Of a stretch of DNA of 64,000 nt, positions 18,805-27,319 are shown piece after piece. Source of the stretch: Heyndrickxia ginsengihumi (lineage in GTDB: Bacteria > Bacillota > Bacilli > Bacillales > Bacillaceae_C); the NCBI RefSeq assembly GCF_011008565.1, contig NZ_JAAIWK010000019.1, forward strand, positions 1-64,000, in the 5' to 3' direction. The stretch's first letter is position 1. Every line of letters starts with the position of its first letter. Position numbers and translations under genes: made by a program. The notes beneath the pieces are model-generated. The model was given only the letters and a program-made list of their open reading frames with translations, searched no databases and was not told where the DNA came from.

Positions 18805-19599
18805 TCAATCATTATGACCTATTTGCTGCTTATCTTCTTTTTGCCCTTTATATTTTCTCCATCCTACGTAAGATAATGTAAGAATAATAATACTTCCTGT
18901 TGAGATAATTACCCACCATAAAGATGGATCTGTTTCATCTTCCGACATTTGATCAAATACATGTTGTAAATTGTCTTGAAGAGCATTTAGTTCCTTGTTC
19001 TTATGTGTTTTATCATTCAATATATTTGAACGGTATTGGTCGATAAAAGCAACTTCTGCATCTAATTTTTGTATTTGCTCAGTAGGGATGTCCACTTTTA
19101 AACTAGGTTGGATCATTGAATACTCTTTCAAAAAGTCATTTAATTTTAAATTATATGTTTGTGAATCCCCCTTTTTCGCCGCTTTCTTAACCTCTGCAAA
19201 TGAAGTCATCACTGGTTCTCTCATTTCCGTCCACATCGGCTGATATTTTGAATTTAAGGCATCAATAACTAATCGGAATGTTGTTACCGCATCAATTTTG
19301 TCTTCAGCTTGAACGCTTGCCTTCGTTAAAGATTGCAATGCTTCATCATGGGTAACTGTAAGAATTCTCAACTCGTCCATCGTCAATAAGTTTTTACTTA
19401 AGGTGATCTCTGTAAATTCCTTTGAAAATTTTTCTAACAATTGTTTTGCTTCAGCATATCGGCCATTTTTTGTTAACTGCAATGCTTCATCACTTAAATT
19501 ATTTAAGTTAGATAAAGACGACGTATTAGTTTGCGCCACTGTTTTTCCGGCAAAAAGAAATAAAAACGAACATAGAAGGATGATTAATTTGGTCTTCAT
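18805..19599 (-). CDS. ypjB: Sporulation protein YpjB
   Basis: A 264-residue exported protein. Signal peptide at residues 1-22 (LFLFAGKTVAQ), a helical extracellular domain, one C-terminal membrane helix (about 228-248, WWVIISTGSIIILTLSYVGW) and a short basic tail. Assigned as YpjB by position next to ypjA and by layout. GGGGGG precedes the ATG. Biochemical role unknown; B. subtilis ypjB is listed as a sporulation gene. Confidence 0.8.
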   Translation of the reverse strand: MKTKLIILLCSFLFLFAGKTVAQTNTSSLSNLNNLSDEALQLTKNGRYAEAKQLLEKFSKEFTEITLSKNLLTMDELRILTVTHDEALQSLTKASVQAEDKIDAVTTFRLVIDALNSKYQPMWTEMREPVMTSFAEVKKAAKKGDSQTYNLKLNDFLKEYSMIQPSLKVDIPTEQIQKLDAEVAFIDQYRSNILNDKTHKNKELNALQDNLQHVFDQMSEDETDPSLWWVIISTGSIIILTLSYVGWRKYKGQKEDKQQIGHND

Positions 19600-19685
19600 T
19601 CTTGTCCCCCCTCAAATTACTACTAATGTATGTGCAGTTGGACAAGAGTAGACCATAAAACTGTATATTTCTTATTTTTGCATAG

Positions 19686-20288
19686 CTATTTCATGATCGT
19701 CCATTCCTTTCTGTTAGGCCGAAGTACTAAAACGTAGGCAATAAAAATAGAAAGCATACTTAACCAAAATGTAAAATAACCAATTTCCCGAACATAAATG
19801 ATTAAATCTTCATACCTCGGGAACTGCATAAAAACATAATCAATTACATCGTTATGCAGCGTCCAAACTGAAGCAATGATTAAATGCTTCCATTTAAAAC
19901 GATAAAACGGCGCATAAAGCAAGCCCTCAACCGCCATGGCAAAATGCGAAATCATCAGCATATAGCCTTGCCATGGCAAATGCCCATTTACTTTCAACAC
20001 CAATAAATTCATGACAACTGCCCATATACCGTATTTAAACATTGTTACAATGGCAAGTGCTTCAAATAATCGCCAATTTTTCCCTAGAAAAAAAGCAAGG
20101 AGTACAATGATAAAAAACAAAGATGCTGTCGGACTATCTGGCACAAAAATTAAAAACTTTTTTGGCGTCATCTTTAATTGCCATCCATACCAATAATAGC
20201 CATAAATTGTTCCAAGTAAATTCACCAAAAACAAAAAGCATATTATCCGTTTTTCCGCTAATAAAACGTATAAATATTTAAAAATCAT
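19686..20288 (-). CDS. ypjA: YpjA family membrane protein (DUF1405)
   Basis: A 200-residue polytopic membrane protein with about six helices and the DUF1405 features FVPDSPTASLFF and LPWQGYMLMISHFAMAVEGL. Function unknown. GAGGGTG precedes the ATG. In B. subtilis it directly follows the qcrABC menaquinol:cytochrome c reductase genes; here ypiB is 209 bp upstream and no qcr gene is between them. Confidence 0.86.
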   Translation of the reverse strand: MIFKYLYVLLAEKRIICFLFLVNLLGTIYGYYWYGWQLKMTPKKFLIFVPDSPTASLFFIIVLLAFFLGKNWRLFEALAIVTMFKYGIWAVVMNLLVLKVNGHLPWQGYMLMISHFAMAVEGLLYAPFYRFKWKHLIIASVWTLHNDVIDYVFMQFPRYEDLIIYVREIGYFTFWLSMLSIFIAYVLVLRPNRKEWTIMK

Positions 20289-20462
20289 TTTACACCCTCA
20301 TTTATCGACGTAATGAAACTGGTTATATTGTACCATTGCTTTCTATCCGATAAAAGTTGACGGCCGGATTCCCTTATTCATATTATGTTCTTGTTCACTT
20401 CCTTCGATGCCTCCCATTCATACGTTCATGATGACGACAGATTGTTTCCCATCATCCCAAAT

Positions 20463-20495
20463 AAAAAAAAGAATTGGCACTTTAAATGCCAATTC
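20463..20495 (-). terminator. Terminator of ypiB
   Basis: Stem GAATTGGCA/TGCCAATTC with an 8 A run on the plus strand, which is the U tract for minus-strand transcription. It starts right after the ypiB stop. Confidence 0.9.
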
Positions 20496-20497
20496 CT

Positions 20498-21043
20498 TTA
20501 TTCAGTGAGACGATTCAATTTTTCCGTTAATTCAAGAAATAGTTCATAATTACGTTCGTCTAAAGCTTTATCAATTTCTTTTAGTATTTTTTTACGATGA
20601 AAATTACTAATACTATATCTCATAAATTGATCAACGACCAGTCTATCTGCATCATTAATGTGTAGCTCTGTCGGCATATAAGGATTTTCTTCCAATACTG
20701 CCGCATAATGGTGGGACAATTGAGAGGATTTAAAATTTAGTTGTATATAGATATCTTCATCACGATTCAAACGTAAATCATGGAAAGACTTTTCTGCATC
20801 CGTCGTCATAATATGTTCTCTATAAAACTGAAACGGCGCACTTTCCACACAATGAGTCGACATCACAATTCCACGAGGACAATGATGAGCTTCATCAACA
20901 AAATGTACTTTTTCCATAAGTTGATCGTTACTCATCAAATAATTAAGGATCCATACAGATTCTCTTCGTTTTAATTGATAATGATTTAAAAACCAGCGGA
21001 TAAATTCTTTCTTCTCGTTGACGGTAACAGGGGTGAGAGCCAT
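20498..21043 (-). CDS. ypiB: YpiB family protein (UPF0302)
   Basis: A 181-residue soluble protein with the conserved segments [39 protein letters not shown] and EDIYIQLNF. It is colinear with my recollection of B. subtilis YpiB. Function unknown. It is 174 bp downstream of ypiA and has GAGGAGGG before its ATG. A terminator follows at once, so ypjA is likely transcribed separately; ypiF and qcrABC, which follow in B. subtilis, are absent. Confidence 0.88.
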   Translation of the reverse strand: MALTPVTVNEKKEFIRWFLNHYQLKRRESVWILNYLMSNDQLMEKVHFVDEAHHCPRGIVMSTHCVESAPFQFYREHIMTTDAEKSFHDLRLNRDEDIYIQLNFKSSQLSHHYAAVLEENPYMPTELHINDADRLVVDQFMRYSISNFHRKKILKEIDKALDERNYELFLELTEKLNRLTE

Positions 21044-21217
21044 TTATAATCCCTCCTCTGTAAGTTAGTTTAATTTCACTTTTTATTATAAACTTCGTAA
21101 TCCAAAGAATAAGCAACATGTATACAAATATATTATACATGTTATCTACTGCTTTTACTAAACATCTGTTTGTGAATGATCGTCAAACGAGATTACTATA
21201 AAATAATCTGATCATCC

Positions 21218-22483
21218 TTATTCAATAAACTCAAGACGTTCTAATAATGAAATCCATTCTTCATTTGTTGGCTCTTTTGCCAACAGGTCTTTAAATATTG
21301 CGATAGCTTGGTCTCTTTTTCCTTCTTCAATTAAAAAGTAGCCATATTCAGATAGGAATTGCTGATTGTGTTTTAAATCATTATATGCTAGTTCATAATA
21401 CTTTAATGCCTCTGAAAATTCTTCAATATGTTGATATGCAATTGCCATATCCCAATATAATTGCGGATCAACATCCCCCTCGTTTTCCATATTCGCTGTT
21501 AGTTCAACGACTTCTTCGTATCTTTCTTGATGTAGTAATAATTTATTATATGTTAGCGCAGCCTCAATATATCCCTGGTCAAGATCCAATGCTTTCTTGA
21601 AAAATTCCTCTGCTACATCTTCTTGACCAAGCTTCAAGGCAATTTTCGCTCCAAAGTGAAATAGTTCTTTATTGTATTCATCGAATGCAATTCCCTGTTT
21701 CACTGTTTCAAGTGCTTTTTCAATTTCTTCTTCATGTTCATATGATCTTCCTAGATAAAGATAGAGCGAGTGGTACTCTGGATCCATCTCTTTCAATTGA
21801 TTAAAAAGTACAATGGCTTTTTTATAAAATCCCGCTTGATAAGCAGTAAATCCATAGCCGAATAATGTATTAATGTCAATATGATCATCCATTGCCTTTT
21901 CATAATATTGAAGGGCATCCTCAAATTTTCCAGCAGAGCTTAATACTTCAGCTAAACGGCTATATATATTTGCATCTCCAATATTGTTGATGCCTTTCTT
22001 AAGAAGCTCCTCATAATAATTTACTGCATCTGAGTATCGTGCTTCTGATGCATAAAATTCAGCTAAAGCAAAATCAATGACAGGTTCCTCAGGTAATATA
22101 CTTTTAGCAGATAATAATTTTCGTTCGCTCACCTCCAGCAAGCCTTGCATTTGATACAAGTCAGCTAATAACAGTAATGCACGTGGATAGTTTGCGTCTT
22201 CTTCTGAGACTGAATCAAGATAAAAAATCGCTTCTTCTTCCTGATCCATATCTATAAACGTTTCCGCTAATAAAATGTGCAATTCTCCATCATCTGGATA
22301 TTGCTCTAATAGATGCTTATATAATTGCTGGGCCTCTTGTAAAAAACCTAATGAAAATAATTGCTGCGCAAGATTATATTTTTCTTCATCATTATTAGAT
22401 GAAAGGAGTTCCCGAATACCGGTTGTTACTTGTTCCATATTTCCATTTTCAATGTGCTGTAAGATGTGATCACTAATACTCAT
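21218..22483 (-). CDS. ypiA: Tetratricopeptide-repeat protein YpiA
   Basis: A 421-residue protein built almost wholly of TPR units from about residue 15 to the end, e.g. LQEAQQLYKHLLEQYPDDGE, FEDALQYYEKAMDDHIDI and FSEALKYYELAYNDLKHN. No signal peptide or membrane segment, so probably cytoplasmic. A protein-interaction scaffold of unknown function. It lies between ypiB and the aromatic genes as in B. subtilis. Confidence 0.92.
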   Translation of the reverse strand: MSISDHILQHIENGNMEQVTTGIRELLSSNNDEEKYNLAQQLFSLGFLQEAQQLYKHLLEQYPDDGELHILLAETFIDMDQEEEAIFYLDSVSEEDANYPRALLLLADLYQMQGLLEVSERKLLSAKSILPEEPVIDFALAEFYASEARYSDAVNYYEELLKKGINNIGDANIYSRLAEVLSSAGKFEDALQYYEKAMDDHIDINTLFGYGFTAYQAGFYKKAIVLFNQLKEMDPEYHSLYLYLGRSYEHEEEIEKALETVKQGIAFDEYNKELFHFGAKIALKLGQEDVAEEFFKKALDLDQGYIEAALTYNKLLLHQERYEEVVELTANMENEGDVDPQLYWDMAIAYQHIEEFSEALKYYELAYNDLKHNQQFLSEYGYFLIEEGKRDQAIAIFKDLLAKEPTNEEWISLLERLEFIE

Positions 22484-22980
22484 GAAAAAATCATTCCTAA
22501 CTCTATTTTATAAGTAAAAAGTAAAATTGTTGTATGACATACGTCTATTTCAGATGATATCTTTATATTAATGAATCTAATGATTTTGGGCAAATATGTA
22601 GATTGTAAGTATAAAATAGAGTGTACTATTTAATTCGCTAATAAAATAATTTTCCCTCTTTTTATCATACTATTTTCCATTGTTTTTAATTATGAAAATA
22701 TTTTCATATAATTTTTATCATATTATTATGTATAAAGAATAAACAGTCTGCACATTCATTCCTATTCAGTCCTACTACATAAACATTTTAACATAGTGTC
22801 ATTTGCAAAAAAAGAATATCTAAACACGGAATCGTTTTATCATTTTTATATAACATATGATGCCAATGCCTTCTCTTACTGCATTTAAAAAACATTACCA
22901 ATTTTTGGTTATTTTATTCCGGAATTTTGTACATATTCCAGCTTATTAATAGTCATCCTATTTTAAAAAGGAGGTAGCTC
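22484..22980. other. A+T-rich intergenic region, promoter region of two divergent genes
   Basis: About 500 very A+T-rich bases between ypiA (minus) and the small plus-strand gene at 22981. It should hold promoters for both. One short inverted repeat, GGAAT...ATTCC (about 22921-22939), lies about 50 bases before the small gene. I see no further gene, riboswitch or terminator. Confidence 0.5.
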
Positions 22981-23115
22981 ATGTTTCCAAACAATAACAG
23001 AAAGCTGACCGCACTCATTTGGATGGGAATAGGCAGTACATTTCTTACTTGTATTTTTAGTGCCATCCTCATTACATATGTGTTTAAAATTAATGATAAA
23101 CTCCCCTCATATTAG
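22981..23115 (+). CDS. Small single-pass membrane peptide (44 residues)
   Basis: An ATG six bases after a strong AAAAGGAGGTAG site opens a 44-codon frame ending in TAG. The peptide has a short polar N-terminus (MFPNNNRK), one membrane helix (about residues 11-33, WMGIGSTFLTCIFSAILITY) and a short charged tail (KINDKLPSY). I do not recognise the family. The site quality and clean membrane profile argue for a real gene. Candidates include a regulatory small membrane protein or a toxin-like peptide, but nothing nearby supports either. It is convergent with aroA. Confidence 0.6.
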   Translation: MFPNNNRKLTALIWMGIGSTFLTCIFSAILITYVFKINDKLPSY

Positions 23116-23142
23116 GAGATGGTACTTGTTATCAAAAATAAA

Positions 23143-23180
23143 CACCCCAAAAATCAGATTTTACTCTAACTTTTGGGGTG
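23143..23180 (-). terminator. Terminator of aroA
   Basis: Stem CACCCCAAAA/TTTTGGGGTG; on the minus strand it is followed by TTTATTTTTG. It may also stop plus-strand transcripts of the small gene ending at 23115. Confidence 0.8.
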
Positions 23181-23240
23181 CAGTACATCCTTAGAACTAA
23201 GGTTCTTCCCTTTTTAACCATGAACAACAATGTTTACTTT

Positions 23241-24527
23241 TTATTTTACTAGCTTGTCAAGGTCTTGGAAAAAACTTGGATATGAAACATCAATTGCCTC
23301 TGCATCCTCTAGGAAGATTGGATTTTCACAAATAAGAGAAGCAATTGAAAGCATCATTCCGATCCGGTGATCACCATGGCTGCTAACATTGCCGCCGCTT
23401 AATGGTGTTGGTCCGCAAATAATCATTCCATCAGGAGTTGCCTCAATGTTCGCTCCTAAAGTTGTTAATTCTTGAACAACGGTATCGATTCTATTTGTTT
23501 CTTTCACTTTAAGCTCTTCTGCATCTTTTATAACCGTTTTTCCTTCTGCTTGCGTTGCAAGAAGAGCAATTATCGGAATTTCATCAATTAAACGCGGAAT
23601 CAGATCTCCGCCAATTTCAACCCCTTGTAATGAAGAATAGCTAACTTTTATTGTTCCAGTTGGTTCTAGCAGTGAAGAAGCTTCGTCTTGAATCAACTCA
23701 ATAGATGCGCCCATTCGCTCCATAACTTCTATAATTCCAGCACGGGTTTTATTCAAGCCGACATTAGGTAAAATCAATTCGCTGTTTGGAACAATCGCTG
23801 CAGCCACCATGAAAAATGCTGCTGATGAAATATCACTTGGAACACGGACTTCTGTAGCTTGTAACGTTTGTCCACCTTGAACTTTAATCACTTTCCCTAA
23901 TTGTTCAATTTCTCCCCCAAAATGACGAATCATCCTTTCCGTATGATCCCGAGTCGTTCTCATTTCCTCTACTGTCGTAACTCCATCTGCTTGTAATCCT
24001 GCTAATAAAATGGCAGATTTAACTTGTGCGCTGGCAACTGGCATTTGATAGCTTATAGCCTTTAAATTTCCACCTCTTATCGAGATAGGAGTATAATTGC
24101 CGAACTCTCTTCCATCAATTTGCGCTCCCATTTGTTGCAAAGGATTCGAAACGCGATTCATTGGTCTTTTGGCAATAGAATGATCACCAATGATGACCGA
24201 ATGGAACGGCCTTCCCGCCAGTATTCCCATTAGAAGTCGCGTTGTTGTCCCAGAATTCCCAACATCGAGAATATCTGTAGGCTCTGACAAGCTGTCCCAA
24301 CCTTTTCCTTGAATGATAATCTCATCACCATGTTGGTCAATCATTACACCCATTTTTTGAAAACAGCTGATTGTACTTAAGCAATCAGCCCCTAATAAAA
24401 AATTACTAACACGCGTTGTCCCTTTTGCTACGGCAGCAAACATAATGGAACGATGAGAAATCGATTTATCACCTGGTACTTGAATCGTACCTGAAAGATT
24501 TGATTGGATTGAGGTTAATTTTTTCAT
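23241..24527 (-). CDS. aroA: 3-phosphoshikimate 1-carboxyvinyltransferase (EPSP synthase)
   Basis: Sixth step of the shikimate pathway, joining PEP and shikimate 3-phosphate. 428 residues from ATG at 24527, nine bases after AGGTGA; the GTG two codons upstream overlaps the site. Substrate motifs: [15 protein letters not shown] near residue 20, [17 protein letters not shown] near 90, and the late [10 protein letters not shown] and [11 protein letters not shown]. This gene is called aroE in B. subtilis. It is the last gene of the aromatic cluster, 37 bp after tyrA. Confidence 0.97.
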   Translation of the reverse strand: MKKLTSIQSNLSGTIQVPGDKSISHRSIMFAAVAKGTTRVSNFLLGADCLSTISCFQKMGVMIDQHGDEIIIQGKGWDSLSEPTDILDVGNSGTTTRLLMGILAGRPFHSVIIGDHSIAKRPMNRVSNPLQQMGAQIDGREFGNYTPISIRGGNLKAISYQMPVASAQVKSAILLAGLQADGVTTVEEMRTTRDHTERMIRHFGGEIEQLGKVIKVQGGQTLQATEVRVPSDISSAAFFMVAAAIVPNSELILPNVGLNKTRAGIIEVMERMGASIELIQDEASSLLEPTGTIKVSYSSLQGVEIGGDLIPRLIDEIPIIALLATQAEGKTVIKDAEELKVKETNRIDTVVQELTTLGANIEATPDGMIICGPTPLSGGNVSSHGDHRIGMMLSIASLICENPIFLEDAEAIDVSYPSFFQDLDKLVK

Positions 24528-24564
24528 TGTCACGTTTCACCTGCTTTCTAGCAATAATGTGATG

Positions 24565-25668
24565 TTAATGAATATAGATTTCATGCTGAGTTTCCTTTTT
24601 CAGTACTTCATAAGCTTTATTACGATCCAATTCAGTTTGAAAGCTAATTCTTAACACACCATAAACATCTTCTCGAGTTTCCAATATTCTAATGTTTGTA
24701 ATACTAATTTCTGCGTTAGCAAGGTATTTCATAATTGTTGACACGACACCAGGATAATCAGGAATATCAACAAATAAATCATAGAAAGATGGGATAGCTC
24801 CAGAACCGTGAATCGGCAATTGATCACGATATACTTTCGCATCTTCATAAAATGTATACAATTCAGCGTACTGTCGCTGTTGCAACGATTGTTTAACGTG
24901 CAGCAAATTCTCCATCCATGCGTCTAAAATTTTAATTAAGTTCGATCGATTGCCTATACTAATATCCGCCCACATTTGCGGACTAGAAGAAGCGATCCTT
25001 GTAATATCGCGAAATCCACCAGCTGCCAGCCTTTTAAGTAACGGGAATTCATCATTCGCATTTTTAACAAGATGAACTAAAGAGGCTGCGACTACATGTG
25101 GAAAATGACTAACGAAGGCAATCATTTCATCATGTTCCTCAGGTGTCACTTCAAAAAATGTAGCATGAGTACCTGTTAGCCATTGCTTTAACTCACCTAT
25201 TTTCTCTTTTGAACGTTCATTTGAAGGTGTTAATAGATAAAAAGCATTCTCAAATAAAGTAACTTTTGCCGCTGCTACTCCACTTTTATGAGATCCTGCC
25301 ATAGGATGACCACCAATGAATGAGATATCCTTATTTTTAAGCAATTCAGCTTTATTCATAATACTTTGTTTAGTACTTCCGGTATCTGTAATTAAGACAT
25401 TTTCTTTTAATGATAATGTTACTAATTGTTGGATAATGGATTCAGTAATTAAAACTGGCGTAGCTAATACGATGAAATCTGCTTGGACTGCACCTTCTTC
25501 AAAGGCAGTTACATAGTCATCCACGACGTTTAAAGCTTTTGCCATTTTCATCTCTTCCAATTTTGTGTCAAAGCCAATTAGACGTGCATTTGGATGTGCA
25601 CTTTTTATTGATAATGCAATTGATCCACCGATTAATCCTAATCCAACAATGAAGACATTCCCTTTCAA
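24565..25668 (-). CDS. tyrA: Prephenate dehydrogenase
   Basis: Oxidative decarboxylation of prephenate to 4-hydroxyphenylpyruvate for tyrosine. About 367 residues: NAD motif GLGLIGGSIA near the N-terminus, TDTGSTKQSIM, GGHPMAGSHKSG, ISFVSHFPHV-like helix region, and a C-terminal ACT domain from about residue 290 (DYPGVVSTIMKYL, ISITNIRILETRE). I prefer TTG at 25668, seven bases after GAGGTG; the ATG two codons upstream (25674) sits almost on that site. A perfect palindrome lies 30 bases before that ATG. Confidence 0.94.
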   Translation of the reverse strand: MKGNVFIVGLGLIGGSIALSIKSAHPNARLIGFDTKLEEMKMAKALNVVDDYVTAFEEGAVQADFIVLATPVLITESIIQQLVTLSLKENVLITDTGSTKQSIMNKAELLKNKDISFIGGHPMAGSHKSGVAAAKVTLFENAFYLLTPSNERSKEKIGELKQWLTGTHATFFEVTPEEHDEMIAFVSHFPHVVAASLVHLVKNANDEFPLLKRLAAGGFRDITRIASSSPQMWADISIGNRSNLIKILDAWMENLLHVKQSLQQRQYAELYTFYEDAKVYRDQLPIHGSGAIPSFYDLFVDIPDYPGVVSTIMKYLANAEISITNIRILETREDVYGVLRISFQTELDRNKAYEVLKKETQHEIYIH

Positions 25669-25703
25669 AGGCATTCACCTCACAGTCTATCATTGTATAT
25701 GTT

Positions 25704-25721
25704 TAACTGTGTACACAGTTA
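25704..25721. promoter_or_regulatory. 18-bp perfect palindrome, candidate operator before tyrA
   Basis: TAACTGTGTACACAGTTA, a perfect dyad, lies in the 165-bp hisC-tyrA gap, 30 bases upstream of the tyrA ATG. It has no T tract, so it is not a terminator. A dimeric repressor or activator site is the likely reading; the factor is unknown. I did not notice a second copy in the window. Confidence 0.45.
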
Positions 25722-25737
25722 TTGTTATTTTCATGCC

Positions 25738-25793
25738 GCCGATTTTCTCTCCAGGATACTCGTTTTTTGTGAGCGGGCGTCGGGCCTCCACAG
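25738..25793. repeat. Possible decayed copy of the dispersed repeat
   Basis: CTCTCCAGGATACTCG, then GTGAGCGGGCGTCGGGCCTCC resembles the reverse orientation of the repeat at 17309-17430 (CTGCAGATACTCG ... CACGGGCGGATGCTGAGTCCTCC). Shorter and diverged, so only suggestive. Confidence 0.35.
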
Positions 25794-25839
25794 TATATGA
25801 GGTGCATTTAACAAGCGCTCTTAAAAAAATAACACGCTT

Positions 25840-26937
25840 TTAGGAACGAGCCTTGTTTTGCAAAAAGTCTTCCATCGCTGCTATAACACCGATATTTTGA
25901 TCATGCGTGCCAACAGTGATACGAACACTTGTTGGAAATCCTAATGCTTTTCCTGAGCGGATAATATATCCTCGACTCATCACATATTCAAACACTTCAT
26001 CACTATCACATTGGAAATCAATTAAAATAAAATTAGTCTGTGAAGGATAGTAATGCAGCCCATTTTTCTCACAAAAAGCATAAAACTGTTTTAAACCTTC
26101 ACGATTTTTTTCTCTGCATTCTTTAATAAACGCCTGGTCTTTTATCGCTTCTTTCGCAACAAATTGCCCTAAAACATTTGTATTAAATGGTGGCCGAACA
26201 GGTTCAAGCGCTTGAATGATTGCTTCATTGGCAATACCGTAGCCAACACGGAAACTGGCAAGTCCATAAATTTTTGAAAATGTTCTTGTCACAATCAAAT
26301 TACTATATTGACGGATTAACGCCGTTGAATCATAGTAATCAGAGGCAACAACATATTCAGCATAGGCTTCATCTAATACGACAAGAACATCTTTAGGTAC
26401 TTTGTTCAAGAAAGCTTCTAACGGTTCTTTCGGAATATATGTACCTGTTGGATTGTTTGGACTGCATACCCACACAACAGCTGTATGTTCATCAATAGCA
26501 GCAAGCATTGCCTCTAAATCATGATCACCATTATTAAGAGGGATTTCACGAACTTCAGCTCCATCTACAACAGCATTATGGCGATATTGTGAAAAAGTTG
26601 GTGTAGCCATTACCGTATTTTTTCCTTCTTCTAGAAGAGCTCTTGAGATGATTTGAATCAATTCATCTGTCCCATTTGTGAAAATTAATTGTTTCTCATC
26701 TACATTTAAAAATGCAGCGACCTCTTCACGTAGATATGTCGCATATCCATCAGGATATAATGTATATGAACCATCAAATTGTTCTAACAATGCATCAACT
26801 TTTGGTGAATAGCCAAATGGGTTTTCATTCGAAGCTAATTTCACGATGGAATCAAGACCGAATCTTTTTTTGACTTCATCAATTGTTTTCCCCGGCTTAT
26901 AAGCTTCTAAATCAGTAATTTGATTTTTCCATTTCAT
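25840..26937 (-). CDS. hisC: Histidinol-phosphate/aromatic aminotransferase
   Basis: PLP-dependent class I/II aminotransferase, 365 residues. Visible motifs: LASNENPFGYSP, VWVCSPNNPTGTYIP, VLDEAYAEYV, the PLP-lysine region TRTFSKIYGLASFRVGYG, and VRITVGTHDQN. In B. subtilis HisC serves both histidine synthesis and tyrosine/phenylalanine transamination, which fits its place before tyrA. It follows aroH by 13 bp, with no trp genes in between, unlike B. subtilis. Confidence 0.96.
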   Translation of the reverse strand: MKWKNQITDLEAYKPGKTIDEVKKRFGLDSIVKLASNENPFGYSPKVDALLEQFDGSYTLYPDGYATYLREEVAAFLNVDEKQLIFTNGTDELIQIISRALLEEGKNTVMATPTFSQYRHNAVVDGAEVREIPLNNGDHDLEAMLAAIDEHTAVVWVCSPNNPTGTYIPKEPLEAFLNKVPKDVLVVLDEAYAEYVVASDYYDSTALIRQYSNLIVTRTFSKIYGLASFRVGYGIANEAIIQALEPVRPPFNTNVLGQFVAKEAIKDQAFIKECREKNREGLKQFYAFCEKNGLHYYPSQTNFILIDFQCDSDEVFEYVMSRGYIIRSGKALGFPTSVRITVGTHDQNIGVIAAMEDFLQNKARS

Positions 26938-26950
26938 ATTCCGTCCGCTC

Positions 26951-27319
26951 CTATTCTTTCTCAGTTAAATCAGGTCTTAAAACCGTTGCCCGATTTAAAT
27001 ACACATGGTGAATTTCTTGTTGTGCTGAATCGGTATTCAAATGAATCATAACCCGAATACATTTTTGCAAACTGTTTTCAACTGGAATTTCTTGCATATT
27101 CATGATCGGTACATATTTCCAATCTTTAAAATTCCGTAATGCCTTTGATGGGAAAACTGATCTTATGTCAGGTGTAACAGAGATAAACAATGATGCGACC
27201 TGACTTGGATCAATTGAGTTTTCTTTTATTAATGTATGAAATAGCTCCTCAGTCGCTGAGAGGATCATACTTTCCTCATCTTTTTCTACTGTTGTTGCAC
27301 CACGAACTCCTCGGATCAT
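26951..27319 (-). CDS. aroH: Chorismate mutase, AroH type
   Basis: Converts chorismate to prephenate. 122 residues, a trimeric AroH-class enzyme with MIRGVRGATTVEKDEE (Arg7), LFISVTPDIRSVFPSKALR and a late catalytic-Arg region CIRVMIHLN. The ATG overlaps the aroB stop (ATGA). GGGGGGATC precedes the start. In B. subtilis trpE would follow; here hisC does. Confidence 0.96.
   Translation of the reverse strand: MIRGVRGATTVEKDEESMILSATEELFHTLIKENSIDPSQVASLFISVTPDIRSVFPSKALRNFKDWKYVPIMNMQEIPVENSLQKCIRVMIHLNTDSAQQEIHHVYLNRATVLRPDLTEKE

Noticed and set aside
25675-25839. T-box leader before tyrA
   Set aside because: No T-box sequence (TGGNACCGCG-like) and no specifier stem; only the palindrome and a decayed repeat.
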